Part shown: in pieces, positions 6,467-14,715 of the stretch
Numbering within the stretch: the stretch's first letter is position 1
Layout: every line of letters begins with the position of its first letter
Source: Clostridiales bacterium
GTDB lineage: Bacteria; Bacillota; Clostridia; Lachnospirales; Lachnospiraceae
NCBI GenBank assembly: GCA_019416265.1
Contig: DXXQ01000249.1
Span: forward strand, 1-36,819
Direction of reading: 5' to 3'
Length of the DNA stretch: 36,819 nucleotides
Notes under the pieces: generated by a model
Databases searched by the model: none
Told to the model about the DNA's origin: nothing
What the model saw: the letters and a program-made list of their open reading frames with translations, nothing else
Program-made: the position numbers and the translations under genes

Positions 6467-8419
6467 TTATTCCACTAATGAGTGATAATTATACGCTTTT
6501 GGAAGCTTTCCTTTTTCTTTATATACGTCTTCATAAACTTCCTCCCACAGTGAGCCCAGAGAGTCCTCACATTCTCTGAGATCGCTGAGTACGAGATTCT
6601 TTTCTGTTAAAGAAGCAAGAACTTTTTCTGCCTGACCTGTACGGGCAAGGGCGGTGAGATAGCCGAAATGAATGCGTTCTTCGGCTGCAAAAGCATCGGG
6701 GAGCTGATGGTAAAGCTCTTTTATGGTTTCATACTTTTCGCAGAGGAGAAGGATTTTCCAGGTCTCCTTTAGATAGGAAAGGTCATCTCTTCGAAGGGCA
6801 TATCCCTGTCTGATACAGGCGGCTGCAGCGTCGTGTTCTCCAAGCTGGAGATGAAGGGCGGACAGTGCGTGAAGAGCCCAGGGATTGGGAGTCAGAGACT
6901 GCGAGCTTTCAAGGTGTTTTTTGGCCTTACAAGGTTTTCCGGAAGTGAGATAATAAAGTCCAAGCTGGTAGTGGGCGTACCAGTTTTGGGAATTTTTATC
7001 GTCAATGGTATCCTTTAATTTCTCAAAAAGAAGCGGATCGGTTATGAAATCAAAGGGTCTTTCCTCCGGGGCTGCTTGAGGGAAAAATCCCGTTTTTAAG
7101 AATGTGATCCAGGATTCATATTCCAGAGGAACATTGCCGAAATCCAGGTGTTCAGACAGCGGGGCGCTGCCTTTTGAGAGCCTCAGCCTGTTTTCAAAAG
7201 CGCCATAGCTGCTTCCGGTATACACAAGCGTTCCTTTCTGCTTTGCCAGTGATTTTGTGGCAGTAAGCACAGCTTCCGGATTGATTTCCAGAAAGCATTT
7301 TTCGGCTGCTGTGTTCATTTCCTGAAGAGCGGATTCGTAATCGGAAGACGGGGCTTTTGAAGATACCTGTACAGGTCCGTAAAGCTCCATCCATTCCCAG
7401 GCAGTATGGGGCGCCATAGGAAGGCAGCCATATTGCGTTTTGGCAAGTCCGCCCTGAATTTCGATATATCGTCCCGCCTGTTCAGTCAGGAAGTTCTGCC
7501 AGTTATCGGAGCCTTCGTTATTTCCCCAGGAAAAAAGCTTGCGGCTCATAAGGCGGGCAGTGGATAAATGGAGAAGACCATAGCCTTCTTTGTTGATATT
7601 TGCAATGTATTTCGGGGCGTCTTTCGGGATGTTAAAGAAGTAGTCTACCTGGTCGGGGATTACTTTATATTTACTGATATCATACCCGTTCACCATAGGA
7701 ACAGATACCTTATAAACGCCATCCGGACGGTTGGTATAGGCTTCCTTTGCAGGAACAATAATGCGTCCGTCATCGTATTCCGGAACTGCTATATTGCTCC
7801 ACCAGTACATGGGGACAACCTCCTCAGTCTGGTTGAAAATGCGCATACGGCAGTTTAGGAATCTGTCATTTTTTCCCAGCCAGAAATCCATCTGATAGGT
7901 TACTTTTCTCACGCGCTCATATTCGTACATACGAAGAACCGGAGTACCGTCGTCCCTGGTAAGAGAGGCGGTGAAAAGCGGCTCCATGGTAAAAGGGGTG
8001 TGGCCGATCATGCTGATATTCCACTCTACACCGCCGCTGAACCAGGCGTTTCGAATAGCAAGATTGCTGGGGCGGATCACATCGTTTGTATAAAGAAGAT
8101 TTTGTCCTGTGGTTTTATCCACCAGGGACCAGAGGCGGCCGCCAAGCTCAGGCAGGAAGACGGCTTTGAGAAAATCATTTTCCAGGACTGCAGTTTTCAG
8201 CTCTTTTTCCCGAAGCTGACGGTTATAGCAGGTATACTGGCGATAGGGATAGGAGGTATAGAGCTTTCCGTATCCTTCATAAATTTCATCCTCTTCATCG
8301 AGGAAAAAATTTGTCTTGTTCTGGATGTTAGAGCCTGTGATCAGGTCAGGCACAGAGGATTCAGCGCCTCTTTCGCTTACGTTAAAAATTTCTGTCTGAA
8401 AAGTTAAGGATGGTTTCAT
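6467..8419 (-). CDS. DUF5107-family protein with C-terminal TPR repeats
   Basis: This 650-residue protein resembles the DUF5107 family (a galactose-mutarotase-like beta-sandwich, often near glycan-use genes). It carries LKAVFLPELGGRLWSLVDK and WFSGGVEWNISMIGHTPFT in the N-terminal half. From about residue 470 helical TPR-like pairs follow (NWYAHYQLGLYYLTSGK, ALHALSALHLQLGEHDAAA). I chose the start at 8419, not 8428. It makes an ATGA overlap with the upstream stop and puts an AAAGG eight bases away, whereas from 8428 the gap would be one base. No signal peptide is visible, so the protein is probably cytoplasmic. The function is unproven; a carbohydrate-binding or carbohydrate-converting role is inferred from family context. 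Confidence 0.85.
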   Translation of the reverse strand: MKPSLTFQTEIFNVSERGAESSVPDLITGSNIQNKTNFFLDEEDEIYEGYGKLYTSYPYRQYTCYNRQLREKELKTAVLENDFLKAVFLPELGGRLWSLVDKTTGQNLLYTNDVIRPSNLAIRNAWFSGGVEWNISMIGHTPFTMEPLFTASLTRDDGTPVLRMYEYERVRKVTYQMDFWLGKNDRFLNCRMRIFNQTEEVVPMYWWSNIAVPEYDDGRIIVPAKEAYTNRPDGVYKVSVPMVNGYDISKYKVIPDQVDYFFNIPKDAPKYIANINKEGYGLLHLSTARLMSRKLFSWGNNEGSDNWQNFLTEQAGRYIEIQGGLAKTQYGCLPMAPHTAWEWMELYGPVQVSSKAPSSDYESALQEMNTAAEKCFLEINPEAVLTATKSLAKQKGTLVYTGSSYGAFENRLRLSKGSAPLSEHLDFGNVPLEYESWITFLKTGFFPQAAPEERPFDFITDPLLFEKLKDTIDDKNSQNWYAHYQLGLYYLTSGKPCKAKKHLESSQSLTPNPWALHALSALHLQLGEHDAAAACIRQGYALRRDDLSYLKETWKILLLCEKYETIKELYHQLPDAFAAEERIHFGYLTALARTGQAEKVLASLTEKNLVLSDLRECEDSLGSLWEEVYEDVYKEKGKLPKAYNYHSLVE

Positions 8420-9459
8420 TGTGTGCATACCTTTCTTGAAATCGTGGTGGATAGTTTCTGTACAAGAAGTCCGTAAAGGGCTCCGGCAGCATTGTTCAGG
8501 ATTCTCAGAAATATGGCGCCCGGTACGCCGAAAATCCCTGCTGCGATGGAGATGGCGCCAAGGGAATTAAAGACTGCCTGCCATCCGTAAGCTGCGGAAA
8601 AGCCGACTCCGATTCCTCCGATAACACCCATATAGGGGAGCATGGAGGCCGGAAGAATGCTGTATAAAAGCAGAAATAAAAGGCCGCCGCCGATATTGCC
8701 GGGAATACGTCCGACAACACGTTTTTTTAAATCTGATTCAAAAGGAACCAGCACAGACATAGCTGCAATGGCAACCCACATGGCTCTTGGGGCATGTAAA
8801 AGATCTGCCGCAAACAGTATACTGGATACGCCGAAGGTAAGGGTAAGCTGCCAGCGGCTTCTTGCGGAATGAAGGTTAAATTCTGCAAGCAGATCCTTCA
8901 GATTTCGTTTGTATGTTTTTTTGTGATGATTACGGTAGTAGATCAGCATGGTTGCGGCAGCTCCCGCAAGTATGCCGAAAAGTCTCTGCACATAGAGTTC
9001 GCCTGTCACATCGTAGCCCTGAAGGAGAAGATATCCAAGTACAAGGGTGGAGTGGTTGAACATAATGACATTGTGGCAGCCCAGGATCATCAGAAGAAAG
9101 ATACATACAAGGTTTACAATCAGTGCGCCAAAGGCTCCGCACATATTTGAAAGTCTTGGGCCAAAGGCAAGTATGGCGAAGACCACAGACATACATCCAA
9201 GTGCGTGAGAGCATTTAATACCCAGATCTGCGTTTCGAAAAACCATAACGCAGAGCAGCACAACGACTCCGACAATGCTGTTGTCAGCGCCGAAAATATT
9301 GCTGTACATGGTTACAAAGGCAACGCAGAAAGCAAGGGTAAGAAGCACTTTGAAAAGATAAATGGAAAAGTGTTTTGCCTTGTCTTTCCTTGTGGTACAG
9401 TTTTTTAAAAGAGTTTTGGAGCCAGCCTGGTTAAGCTGTAATTCCTGATAAAAAGTCAT
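8416..9459 (-). CDS. FUSC-family membrane protein (aromatic acid/xenobiotic exporter-like)
   Basis: This 347-residue protein has two hydrophobic halves. Membrane segments lie at about residues 35-165 (including SIVGVVVLLCVMVF and LVCIFLLMILG). A charged cytoplasmic stretch (YRNHHKKTYKRNLKDLLAEF) follows, and then a second set (from SRWQLTLTFGVSSILFAADL) typical of the FUSC/fusaric-acid-resistance fold. The start at 9459 has GAGGTG nine bases upstream. ATGs at 9480 and 9486 would overlap the marR stop and lack a ribosome site. It sits directly after marR and overlaps the next gene by ATGA. MarR plus exporter suggests efflux of a small, probably aromatic, compound that is the regulator's ligand; this is inference. 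Confidence 0.8.
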   Translation of the reverse strand: MTFYQELQLNQAGSKTLLKNCTTRKDKAKHFSIYLFKVLLTLAFCVAFVTMYSNIFGADNSIVGVVVLLCVMVFRNADLGIKCSHALGCMSVVFAILAFGPRLSNMCGAFGALIVNLVCIFLLMILGCHNVIMFNHSTLVLGYLLLQGYDVTGELYVQRLFGILAGAAATMLIYYRNHHKKTYKRNLKDLLAEFNLHSARSRWQLTLTFGVSSILFAADLLHAPRAMWVAIAAMSVLVPFESDLKKRVVGRIPGNIGGGLLFLLLYSILPASMLPYMGVIGGIGVGFSAAYGWQAVFNSLGAISIAAGIFGVPGAIFLRILNNAAGALYGLLVQKLSTTISRKVCTQ

Positions 9460-9472
9460 TTTCGTTGTCACC

Positions 9473-9916
9473 TCATTCATTTTCATTTTGTTGTAATCGA
9501 TCGTTTGTCCTGTGGATCAGACTGGTAAGCTGTTCGAAGTCTTCCCGGCCGACAGTGCGGTAAATACGGTAAATGGGAGCGAGAAAATCCTGGTAGGTTT
9601 CTTCCAGAATCCTGCGTCCGCCCGGGGTGATACATACGTGGTATCCCCGCTTATCGCTGTGGTTGTGTTCTTTTTTGATAAAGCCTTTTTCTTCAGTCTG
9701 TTCAATCAGACGGGTGATCAGGGGTTTGGAAAGATTCATGGAACTGCTGAGCCTGGAAGGGCATAATTTTTCTTCGGAAAGAGCGATTCTGGAAAGGAAA
9801 TCCAGTTCCTGGGCAGTGAGAAGACTGCTCATTTTGGAACGGCTGGTACTCAGTTTACAGAAAAGCCGCAAATCCTGCATTTTTTCCATCATTTCAATCC
9901 ATGTGTAGTCGTCCAT
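9473..9916 (-). CDS. MarR-family transcriptional regulator
   Basis: This 147-residue winged-helix repressor is of the MarR type. The recognition region is LCPSRLSSSMNLSKPLITRLIEQ, and the wing is KKEHNHSDKRGYHVCITPGG. The DKR is the usual MarR wing signature. The start is the ATG at 9916 with AAAGGAG seven bases upstream; an in-frame ATG further upstream would lie beyond the promoter. It is the first gene of the minus-strand operon with the FUSC protein. A perfect sigma-A promoter and an operator-like dyad lie just upstream, so autorepression relieved by a ligand is likely. Confidence 0.92.
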   Translation of the reverse strand: MDDYTWIEMMEKMQDLRLFCKLSTSRSKMSSLLTAQELDFLSRIALSEEKLCPSRLSSSMNLSKPLITRLIEQTEEKGFIKKEHNHSDKRGYHVCITPGGRRILEETYQDFLAPIYRIYRTVGREDFEQLTSLIHRTNDRLQQNENE

Positions 9917-9946
9917 GCATTCTCCTTTCAGATGAATAAAAAAGAA

Positions 9947-9966
9947 GTTTACTTTGTTAACTAAAC
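9947..9966. promoter_or_regulatory. candidate MarR operator
   Basis: This is a 20-base imperfect dyad, GTTTA-N10-TAAAC with additional inner pairs (7 of 10 positions symmetric). It starts three bases downstream of the -10 box of the marR promoter, around the expected transcription start. This is the normal place for a MarR autorepressor site. Confidence 0.6.
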
Positions 9967-9968
9967 GA

Positions 9969-9997
9969 ATTATAGAGGAAAAAAAAGGAATTGTCAA
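9969..9997 (-). promoter_or_regulatory. sigma-A promoter of the marR operon
   Basis: On the minus strand, TTGACA (9997-9992), exactly 17 bases, then TATAAT (9974-9969). Both boxes are perfect consensus. The transcript would start near 9962, inside the dyad, and leave about 45 bases of leader before the marR ATG. Confidence 0.92.
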
Positions 9998-10064
9998 TAA
10001 GAGCATAAAATATAAATGTTTCATGGGAAAAAACAGTTGGAAAACCTTTGAGATAAGGGTAAAA

Positions 10065-10070
10065 TATAAT
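10065..10070 (+). promoter_or_regulatory. possible -10 box for the SpoU/TrmH-malY transcript
   Basis: TATAAT stands 65 bases before the methyltransferase start in the divergent intergenic region (9998-10134). No convincing -35 box is present 16-18 bases upstream, so the call is weak. The rest of this gap shows only A-rich sequence. Confidence 0.3.
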
Positions 10071-10134
10071 GTGCAGATTACAGTATCTGATAGAAAAAAG
10101 GAATAGAAACCTATCTGTTTTTGGAGGAAGATAA

Positions 10135-10980
10135 ATGGCTGATATTATAGAAATTACGGACTTTATGGCTCCTGAGCTGGATGTTTATGCCAGGCTTTCC
10201 GAAGGGCAGCTTCTGAATCGGCATGAGCCCCATAAGGGGATGTTTATTGCTGAAAGTCCCAAGGTGATTGAGAGGGCGCTGGATGCGGGATGTGTACCGG
10301 TATCCTTTCTGGTGGAGCATAAGCATGTGGAAGGGGAAGCTAAGGAACTGATCGCGCGCTGCGGTGATATTCCGGTTTATACAGCGGAGTTTGATGTGCT
10401 TACCCGGCTTACGGGATTTAAGCTTACCCGGGGGATGCTGTGCGCCATGTACAGACCAAAGCTTCCCACAGTGCAGGAGGTTTGTAAGGGGGCAAAGAGA
10501 ATTGCTGTTTTGGAGAATGTGGTGAATCCCACAAATATTGGAGCAATCTTCCGTTCAGCGGCAGCTTTGAATATGGATGCAGTATTGCTGACTCCGGAGT
10601 GCAGCAATCCTTTGTACAGAAGAGCGATCCGCGTAAGCATGGGAACGGTTTTTCAGGTTCCGTGGACCTTTCTTCCCAGGGATTCTGATCATGAAGAAAG
10701 AGCATTTGTCTGGAAGGAGAACGGGGTAAAGTTTTTGCATGATCTGGGATTTAAGACTGCGGCGCTGGCGCTTCGGGATGATTCCGTAAGTATTGACGAT
10801 GCGGCTTTGATGGCAGAAGATAAGCTTGCTGTTATTCTGGGAACGGAGGGAGACGGTCTTGCGTCTTCCACAATTGCAGACTGTGACTACACGGTGAAGA
10901 TCCCCATGTCTCATGGAGTAGATTCTCTTAACGTAGCAGCTGCCAGCGCAGTGGCATTCTGGCAGTTGGGTAATAAATAA
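10135..10980 (+). CDS. SpoU/TrmH-family RNA methyltransferase
   Basis: This 281-residue SAM-dependent 2'-O-ribose methyltransferase (SPOUT fold) acts on tRNA or rRNA. An N-terminal substrate-binding domain (about residues 1-110) contains KGMFIAESPKVIERAL. The catalytic domain shows motif 1 ENVVNPTNIGAIFRSAAAL, motif 2 ILGTEGDGL and motif 3 IPMSHGVDSLNVAAASAVA, all typical of the family. The ATG at 10135 follows GGAGGAAGATAA. It is 23 bases upstream of the MalY-like gene. The target nucleotide cannot be read from sequence. It is a paralogue of the gene at 22291, with little resemblance outside the catalytic domain. Confidence 0.9.
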   Translation: MADIIEITDFMAPELDVYARLSEGQLLNRHEPHKGMFIAESPKVIERALDAGCVPVSFLVEHKHVEGEAKELIARCGDIPVYTAEFDVLTRLTGFKLTRGMLCAMYRPKLPTVQEVCKGAKRIAVLENVVNPTNIGAIFRSAAALNMDAVLLTPECSNPLYRRAIRVSMGTVFQVPWTFLPRDSDHEERAFVWKENGVKFLHDLGFKTAALALRDDSVSIDDAALMAEDKLAVILGTEGDGLASSTIADCDYTVKIPMSHGVDSLNVAAASAVAFWQLGNK

Positions 10981-11003
10981 AAAAACATCAGGGAGGAAAA
11001 CAT

Positions 11004-12206
11004 ATGAAGTACGATTTTACATCTGTCATAGATCGCCGGGGGATGGATGCAATGGCGGTGGACGCATTGGGAAACGGTACGGCGCTGGGAGCGCCTCGAG
11101 AGGGATTCGACGCGATTCCCATGTGGGTGGCAGACATGAACTTTCAGACAGTGCCCACTGTACCGGAAGCAATTATTGAAAGAACGAACCATCATATGTA
11201 CGGCTATTTCAGTCCAAGGGAAGAATACTTCCAGTCTATTATCCGCTGGCAGGAAACCAGAAATCATACAGAGGGACTGACAGTCGAATGTATCGGCTAC
11301 GAAAACGGAGTGCTGGGCTGCGTGGTTTCTGCCGCAACAGCGTTCGCCTCTCCGGGGGATGCGATTCTTTTACACAGTCCGACTTATATAGGATTTACAA
11401 AGAGCCTGGAAAACAATGGCTTTAAGATTATCTACAGTCCCTTAAAGAAAGACACGGACGGAATCTGGCGGATGGATTATGCGGACATGGACGAAAAAAT
11501 CAGGAAATATAACATTCATACAGCCGTTTTCTGCAGTCCCCACAATCCCTGCGGCAGGGTGTGGGAGCGCCGGGAGATTGAAAAAGCAATGGAGATCTAT
11601 AAAGCAAATGACTGCGTAGTGATCTCCGATGAAATCTGGTCTGACATCATTCTGGAAGGGGCGAAGCATATCCCCACGCAGTCTGTAAGCGAGGATGCCA
11701 GAAATCGTACCATAGCTGTCTATGCGCCAAGTAAAACCTTTAATCTGGCAGGTCTTGTGGGAAGCTATCATATTATTTACAACAAATATCTGAGAGACCG
11801 TGTCAGGGCAAAGAGCAGCAAGCCCCATTACAATGAAATGAACGTGCTTTCCATGTATGCTCTGATGGGGGCCTACAGGCAGGAAGGATATGAATGGGTG
11901 GATGAACTGTGTGAAGTGCTCACTGCAAATGTGAAGTATGCCTGTAAATATATCGAAGAAAACTTTGAGGGAATAGAAGTCAGCAAACCACAGGGAACTT
12001 ACATGCTGTTTCTTGACTGTACGAAGTGGTGTGAAAAAAACAACAGAACACTGGATGAGCTCCTCAAAGCAGGATGGGATGTAGGAGTGGCATGGCAGGA
12101 TGGAAGACCGTTTTATCATCCCTGTGCAATCCGCATGAATCTGGCCCTGCCCTTTGAACGGGTAAAAGAAGCCTTTGCCCGTCTGGATCAATATGTATTT
12201 AAGTAA
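11004..12206 (+). CDS. MalY/PatB-type PLP-dependent C-S lyase (aminotransferase fold)
   Basis: This 400-residue fold-type I PLP enzyme probably cleaves cystathionine or other cysteine conjugates to pyruvate, ammonia and a thiol. MalY/PatB landmarks are the N-terminal DAIPMWVADMNF, the CSPHNPCGRVW loop, SDEIWSDI (the Asp that contacts the pyridine nitrogen) and APSKTFNLAGL with the PLP lysine at about residue 244. GGGAGG lies eight bases before the ATG. It shares a transcript with the methyltransferase upstream and ends at a terminator. An aminotransferase activity is the alternative; the WVADM opening favours the lyase subgroup. Confidence 0.9.
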   Translation: MKYDFTSVIDRRGMDAMAVDALGNGTALGAPREGFDAIPMWVADMNFQTVPTVPEAIIERTNHHMYGYFSPREEYFQSIIRWQETRNHTEGLTVECIGYENGVLGCVVSAATAFASPGDAILLHSPTYIGFTKSLENNGFKIIYSPLKKDTDGIWRMDYADMDEKIRKYNIHTAVFCSPHNPCGRVWERREIEKAMEIYKANDCVVISDEIWSDIILEGAKHIPTQSVSEDARNRTIAVYAPSKTFNLAGLVGSYHIIYNKYLRDRVRAKSSKPHYNEMNVLSMYALMGAYRQEGYEWVDELCEVLTANVKYACKYIEENFEGIEVSKPQGTYMLFLDCTKWCEKNNRTLDELLKAGWDVGVAWQDGRPFYHPCAIRMNLALPFERVKEAFARLDQYVFK

Positions 12207-12220
12207 ATAAATTTTGTGAA

Positions 12221-12275
12221 AAAAAGACCATTGCCAACAGGAATAGCAAAGCCTGTGGGCAATGGTCTTTTTGGT
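12221..12275 (+). terminator. intrinsic terminator after the MalY-like gene
   Basis: A 15-bp perfect stem (12221-12235 with 12258-12272) has a further ACAGG/CCTGT pairing inside it. T-rich sequence follows on the right and the left arm begins with A-rich sequence, so it can also serve the converging minus-strand remnant. Confidence 0.9.
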
Positions 12276-12308
12276 AAGAATACTTATACTGTCAAATTCC
12301 TTTATATA

Positions 12309-12773
12309 TCAGCACTGTTCAAAAGCCAGAATTTCGCTGGTTCTTTCATATTCGCTGTAAAGAAGTCCTCTTGCAGCAGTTTCCATTTCCCCGCTCTGGT
12401 TATCGTAGGGATCTGCTCTCCAGTGCTCTTTCGATGGGGTGAAATCTGCCTGGAACGCCCGGTTTGCCACCATGCGGTAAGCGTCCAGATTTCCGAAATA
12501 AAAGCGTCGGCGTTCTTCGTTTCCGATACGGTTGGAGCCTACGCCAAAAGACGGGTCCGCATAGAGCCAGCCTGGTCCGTCAATGTAGAAGCGTGCCCAG
12601 TCGTGACAGCCGCAGAAATCCGGCTTTGCACAAAGTCCGCTCTGCCAGCAGGCAGGGATTTCGGCACATCTGCACAGGGTAATGAATAAGAGGGCAAAAA
12701 CGCCGCAGTCCCCTGTATAATTTCTTGCGCAGGTCTCCGATATGTTTTCCAGTACAAAAGTGTTTATGTGCAT
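12309..12773 (-). pseudogene. 5'-truncated transglutaminase-like protein remnant
   Basis: The frame encodes only the C-terminal part of a transglutaminase-like protein. The catalytic Cys region is GDCGVFALLFITLCRCAEIP, the His is in GCHDWARFYID, and the Asp is in WLYADPSFG. The family tail FYFGNLDAYRMVANRAF follows. Full-length relatives have a long N-terminal region, which is absent here: there is no room between the remnant and the divergent thioesterase gene. No ribosome site precedes the ATG at 12773 or the one at 12806, and a perfect promoter overlaps the putative start. The triad survives, so the decay may be recent. A short leaderless protein is possible but less likely. Confidence 0.7.
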
Positions 12774-12774
12774 A

Positions 12775-12803
12775 ATTATAGATTTTGCGGGGGAAATTGT
12801 CAA
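12775..12803 (-). promoter_or_regulatory. perfect sigma-A promoter sequence facing the transglutaminase remnant
   Basis: On the minus strand, TTGACA (12803-12798), 17 bases, TATAAT (12780-12775). The expected start of transcription (about 12768) lies inside the remnant, past the ATG at 12773. The message would therefore lack a normal translation start. Confidence 0.75.
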
Positions 12804-12891
12804 CAAAACTTTTAAGAGATTCCACGGGTTCTTATATGGAAGAGAAAATAAGTGTGAAGGATATAAAAATATAGCAGAAAAAAATTGCCTG

Positions 12892-12900
12892 TGATATAAT
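12892..12900 (+). promoter_or_regulatory. extended -10 promoter for the thioesterase gene
   Basis: TGATATAAT matches the extended -10 consensus (TGnTATAAT), 70 bases before the thioesterase start. No good -35 box is visible, as is usual for extended -10 promoters. Confidence 0.6.
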
Positions 12901-12969
12901 GAAACGACAGATGAAACCGGAAAAAACGGTGGTAATCCCAGGCATAAACAGAAAAGAGGATGAGAATAA

Positions 12970-13677
12970 ATGGGTTATAGCTTTGACAGCAGGATTCGAT
13001 ACAGTGAGATTGGGGAAAATGGATGCCTGACACTTCCGGGAGTTCTGAACTATTTTCAGGATTGCTGTACGTTTCATTCGGAGTCCATTGGACAGGGAAT
13101 GGAAGTTGTAAAAAAAAGAGAGCGGGCGTGGGTTTTGTCCGCATGGCAGGTGATCGTAAATCGCTTTCCCGGTCTGGGAGAACCTGTTACTGTAACGACA
13201 GCGCCTTATGAATTTCGAAGTTTTATGGGAAAGCGTAATTTTACCCTCGAGACAAAAGACGGAGAACGGCTTGCGTATGCAAATTCTTTCTGGACCTATG
13301 TGAACCTTTCCACAGGTCTTCCGGAAAAACTGAGCGAAGAAGACACAAGGGGATATGAGTTGTCTCCGAAGCTTGAAATGGATTATGCCCCAAGGAAGAT
13401 CAGTCTTCCGGAAAACTTTGTTTCCGGGCAGGCTTTTCAGGTACAGAAGCATCATCTGGACACGAACCATCATGTAAATAACTGCCAGTATGTCTGCATG
13501 GCAGAAGACTATCTTCCGGAAGGATTTACTTTCCGTCAGATGCGTACAGAATATAAAAAACAGGCAAGATTGGGGGATGTGATCTGTCCTATGGTATCTG
13601 TCGGAGAGGAAAGGGTGGCAGTGCTTCTCAACAATGAGGCAGGGGAAGCTTATGCAGCGGCAGAATTTACAAAATAA
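12970..13677 (+). CDS. acyl-ACP thioesterase (FatA/FatB-like, hotdog fold)
   Basis: This 235-residue enzyme releases free fatty acids from acyl-carrier protein. It is two hotdog domains in tandem. The N-terminal domain has RYSEIGENGCLTLPGVLNYF and a WVLSAWQVIVNRFP substrate strand. The C-terminal domain has HHLDTNHHVNN, where Asp164, Asn166 and His168 match the D-x-N-x-H catalytic set of plant and bacterial acyl-ACP thioesterases. The ATG at 12970 follows AAAAGAGGATGAG. A Gfo/Idh/MocA gene follows after 19 bases. The chain-length preference cannot be read from the sequence. Confidence 0.92.
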   Translation: MGYSFDSRIRYSEIGENGCLTLPGVLNYFQDCCTFHSESIGQGMEVVKKRERAWVLSAWQVIVNRFPGLGEPVTVTTAPYEFRSFMGKRNFTLETKDGERLAYANSFWTYVNLSTGLPEKLSEEDTRGYELSPKLEMDYAPRKISLPENFVSGQAFQVQKHHLDTNHHVNNCQYVCMAEDYLPEGFTFRQMRTEYKKQARLGDVICPMVSVGEERVAVLLNNEAGEAYAAAEFTK

Positions 13678-13696
13678 AAAACGGGAGGTTTTTACA

Positions 13697-14674
13697 ATGG
13701 AAAAATTAAAAATGGCTCTTCTCGGAGCAGGAAACATTGCCGGAACAATGGCACAGACGGTAAGTGAACTAAAGGAGGCAGAGGTTGTAGCAGTTGCATC
13801 CAGAAATCTGGAGAAAGCAGAGGCTTTTGCAGAAAGATTCGGGATTGCCAGAGCATACGGTTCCTATGAGGAAATGCTTGCAGATCCTGAGGTGCAGCTT
13901 GTCTACATTGCGACGCCTCATTCTCACCATTTTAAACATGCAAAAATGAGTCTGGAAGCAGGCAAACATGTTCTCTGTGAGAAAAGCTTTACAGTAAATG
14001 CAGATCAGGCAAGGGAGCTTTGCGCTCTGGCAAAGGAAAGAAAGCTTCTGATCACAGAAGCGATCTGGACAAGATATATGCCTGCAAGAGCAGTGATCAA
14101 CGAGATCATTGAAAGAGGAATGATTGGAGAGGTGACCTCTCTGATGGCAAATCTGAATTATGATGTGATGAAGGCGGAAAGAATCGTGAAACCGGAGCTT
14201 GCCGGAGGAGCACTTCTGGATCTGACCGTATATCCCATCAACTTTGCAAGAATGGTCTTTGGGGATACCATGACAGACTGTACAGGAACTGCAGTGTTCC
14301 AGGGCGGCGTTGACATTATCGACAGTGTGACTATGACCTTCGAGGGAGGGAAAATGGCTGTCCTTCACAGTAACGCCACAGCAATGTCAGAGAGAAACGG
14401 TATGATTTACGGCAAAAACGGATATATTCATGTAGAAAATATCAACAATCCGGAAGCTGTCACCGTATATGACAAGGAATACAGGGAAATCTTCAAACGT
14501 ACCTTCCAGCCGGAAGAAAGAGGATACAGATTTGAGGTTCTTTCCTGTGTGAAGGCCATCGAGGAAGGAAGGCTGGAATGTCCGGAAATGCCTCACGAGG
14601 AGACTGTTAAGGTGATGGAGATCATGGATGGACTTCGCAAATCCTGGGGATATGAGATCCCGCTGATCAGATAA
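13697..14674 (+). CDS. Gfo/Idh/MocA-family NAD(P)-dependent oxidoreductase
   Basis: This 325-residue dehydrogenase has an N-terminal Rossmann fold (MALLGAGNIAGTMAQT) and a C-terminal alpha/beta substrate domain. The substrate is probably a sugar or diol. The family's EKP motif reads CEKSFTVN: the catalytic lysine is kept and proline is replaced by serine. GGALLDLTVYPINFA matches the usual GGGALLDxGxYP loop, with Thr for Gly. The ATG at 13697 has GGGAGG nine bases upstream; a longer frame reaching into the thioesterase gene is not credible. It resembles the dihydrodiol dehydrogenase-like branch. The substrate is unknown. Confidence 0.9.
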   Translation: MEKLKMALLGAGNIAGTMAQTVSELKEAEVVAVASRNLEKAEAFAERFGIARAYGSYEEMLADPEVQLVYIATPHSHHFKHAKMSLEAGKHVLCEKSFTVNADQARELCALAKERKLLITEAIWTRYMPARAVINEIIERGMIGEVTSLMANLNYDVMKAERIVKPELAGGALLDLTVYPINFARMVFGDTMTDCTGTAVFQGGVDIIDSVTMTFEGGKMAVLHSNATAMSERNGMIYGKNGYIHVENINNPEAVTVYDKEYREIFKRTFQPEERGYRFEVLSCVKAIEEGRLECPEMPHEETVKVMEIMDGLRKSWGYEIPLIR

Positions 14675-14715
14675 GAAAAATAAGAGCCGTGAAGCTGCGG
14701 CAGAATGGAGACGTT

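Noticed and set aside
11442..12191. 249-codon minus-strand frame inside the MalY-like gene
   Set aside because: It is antisense to well-conserved PLP-enzyme motifs and has no independent support.
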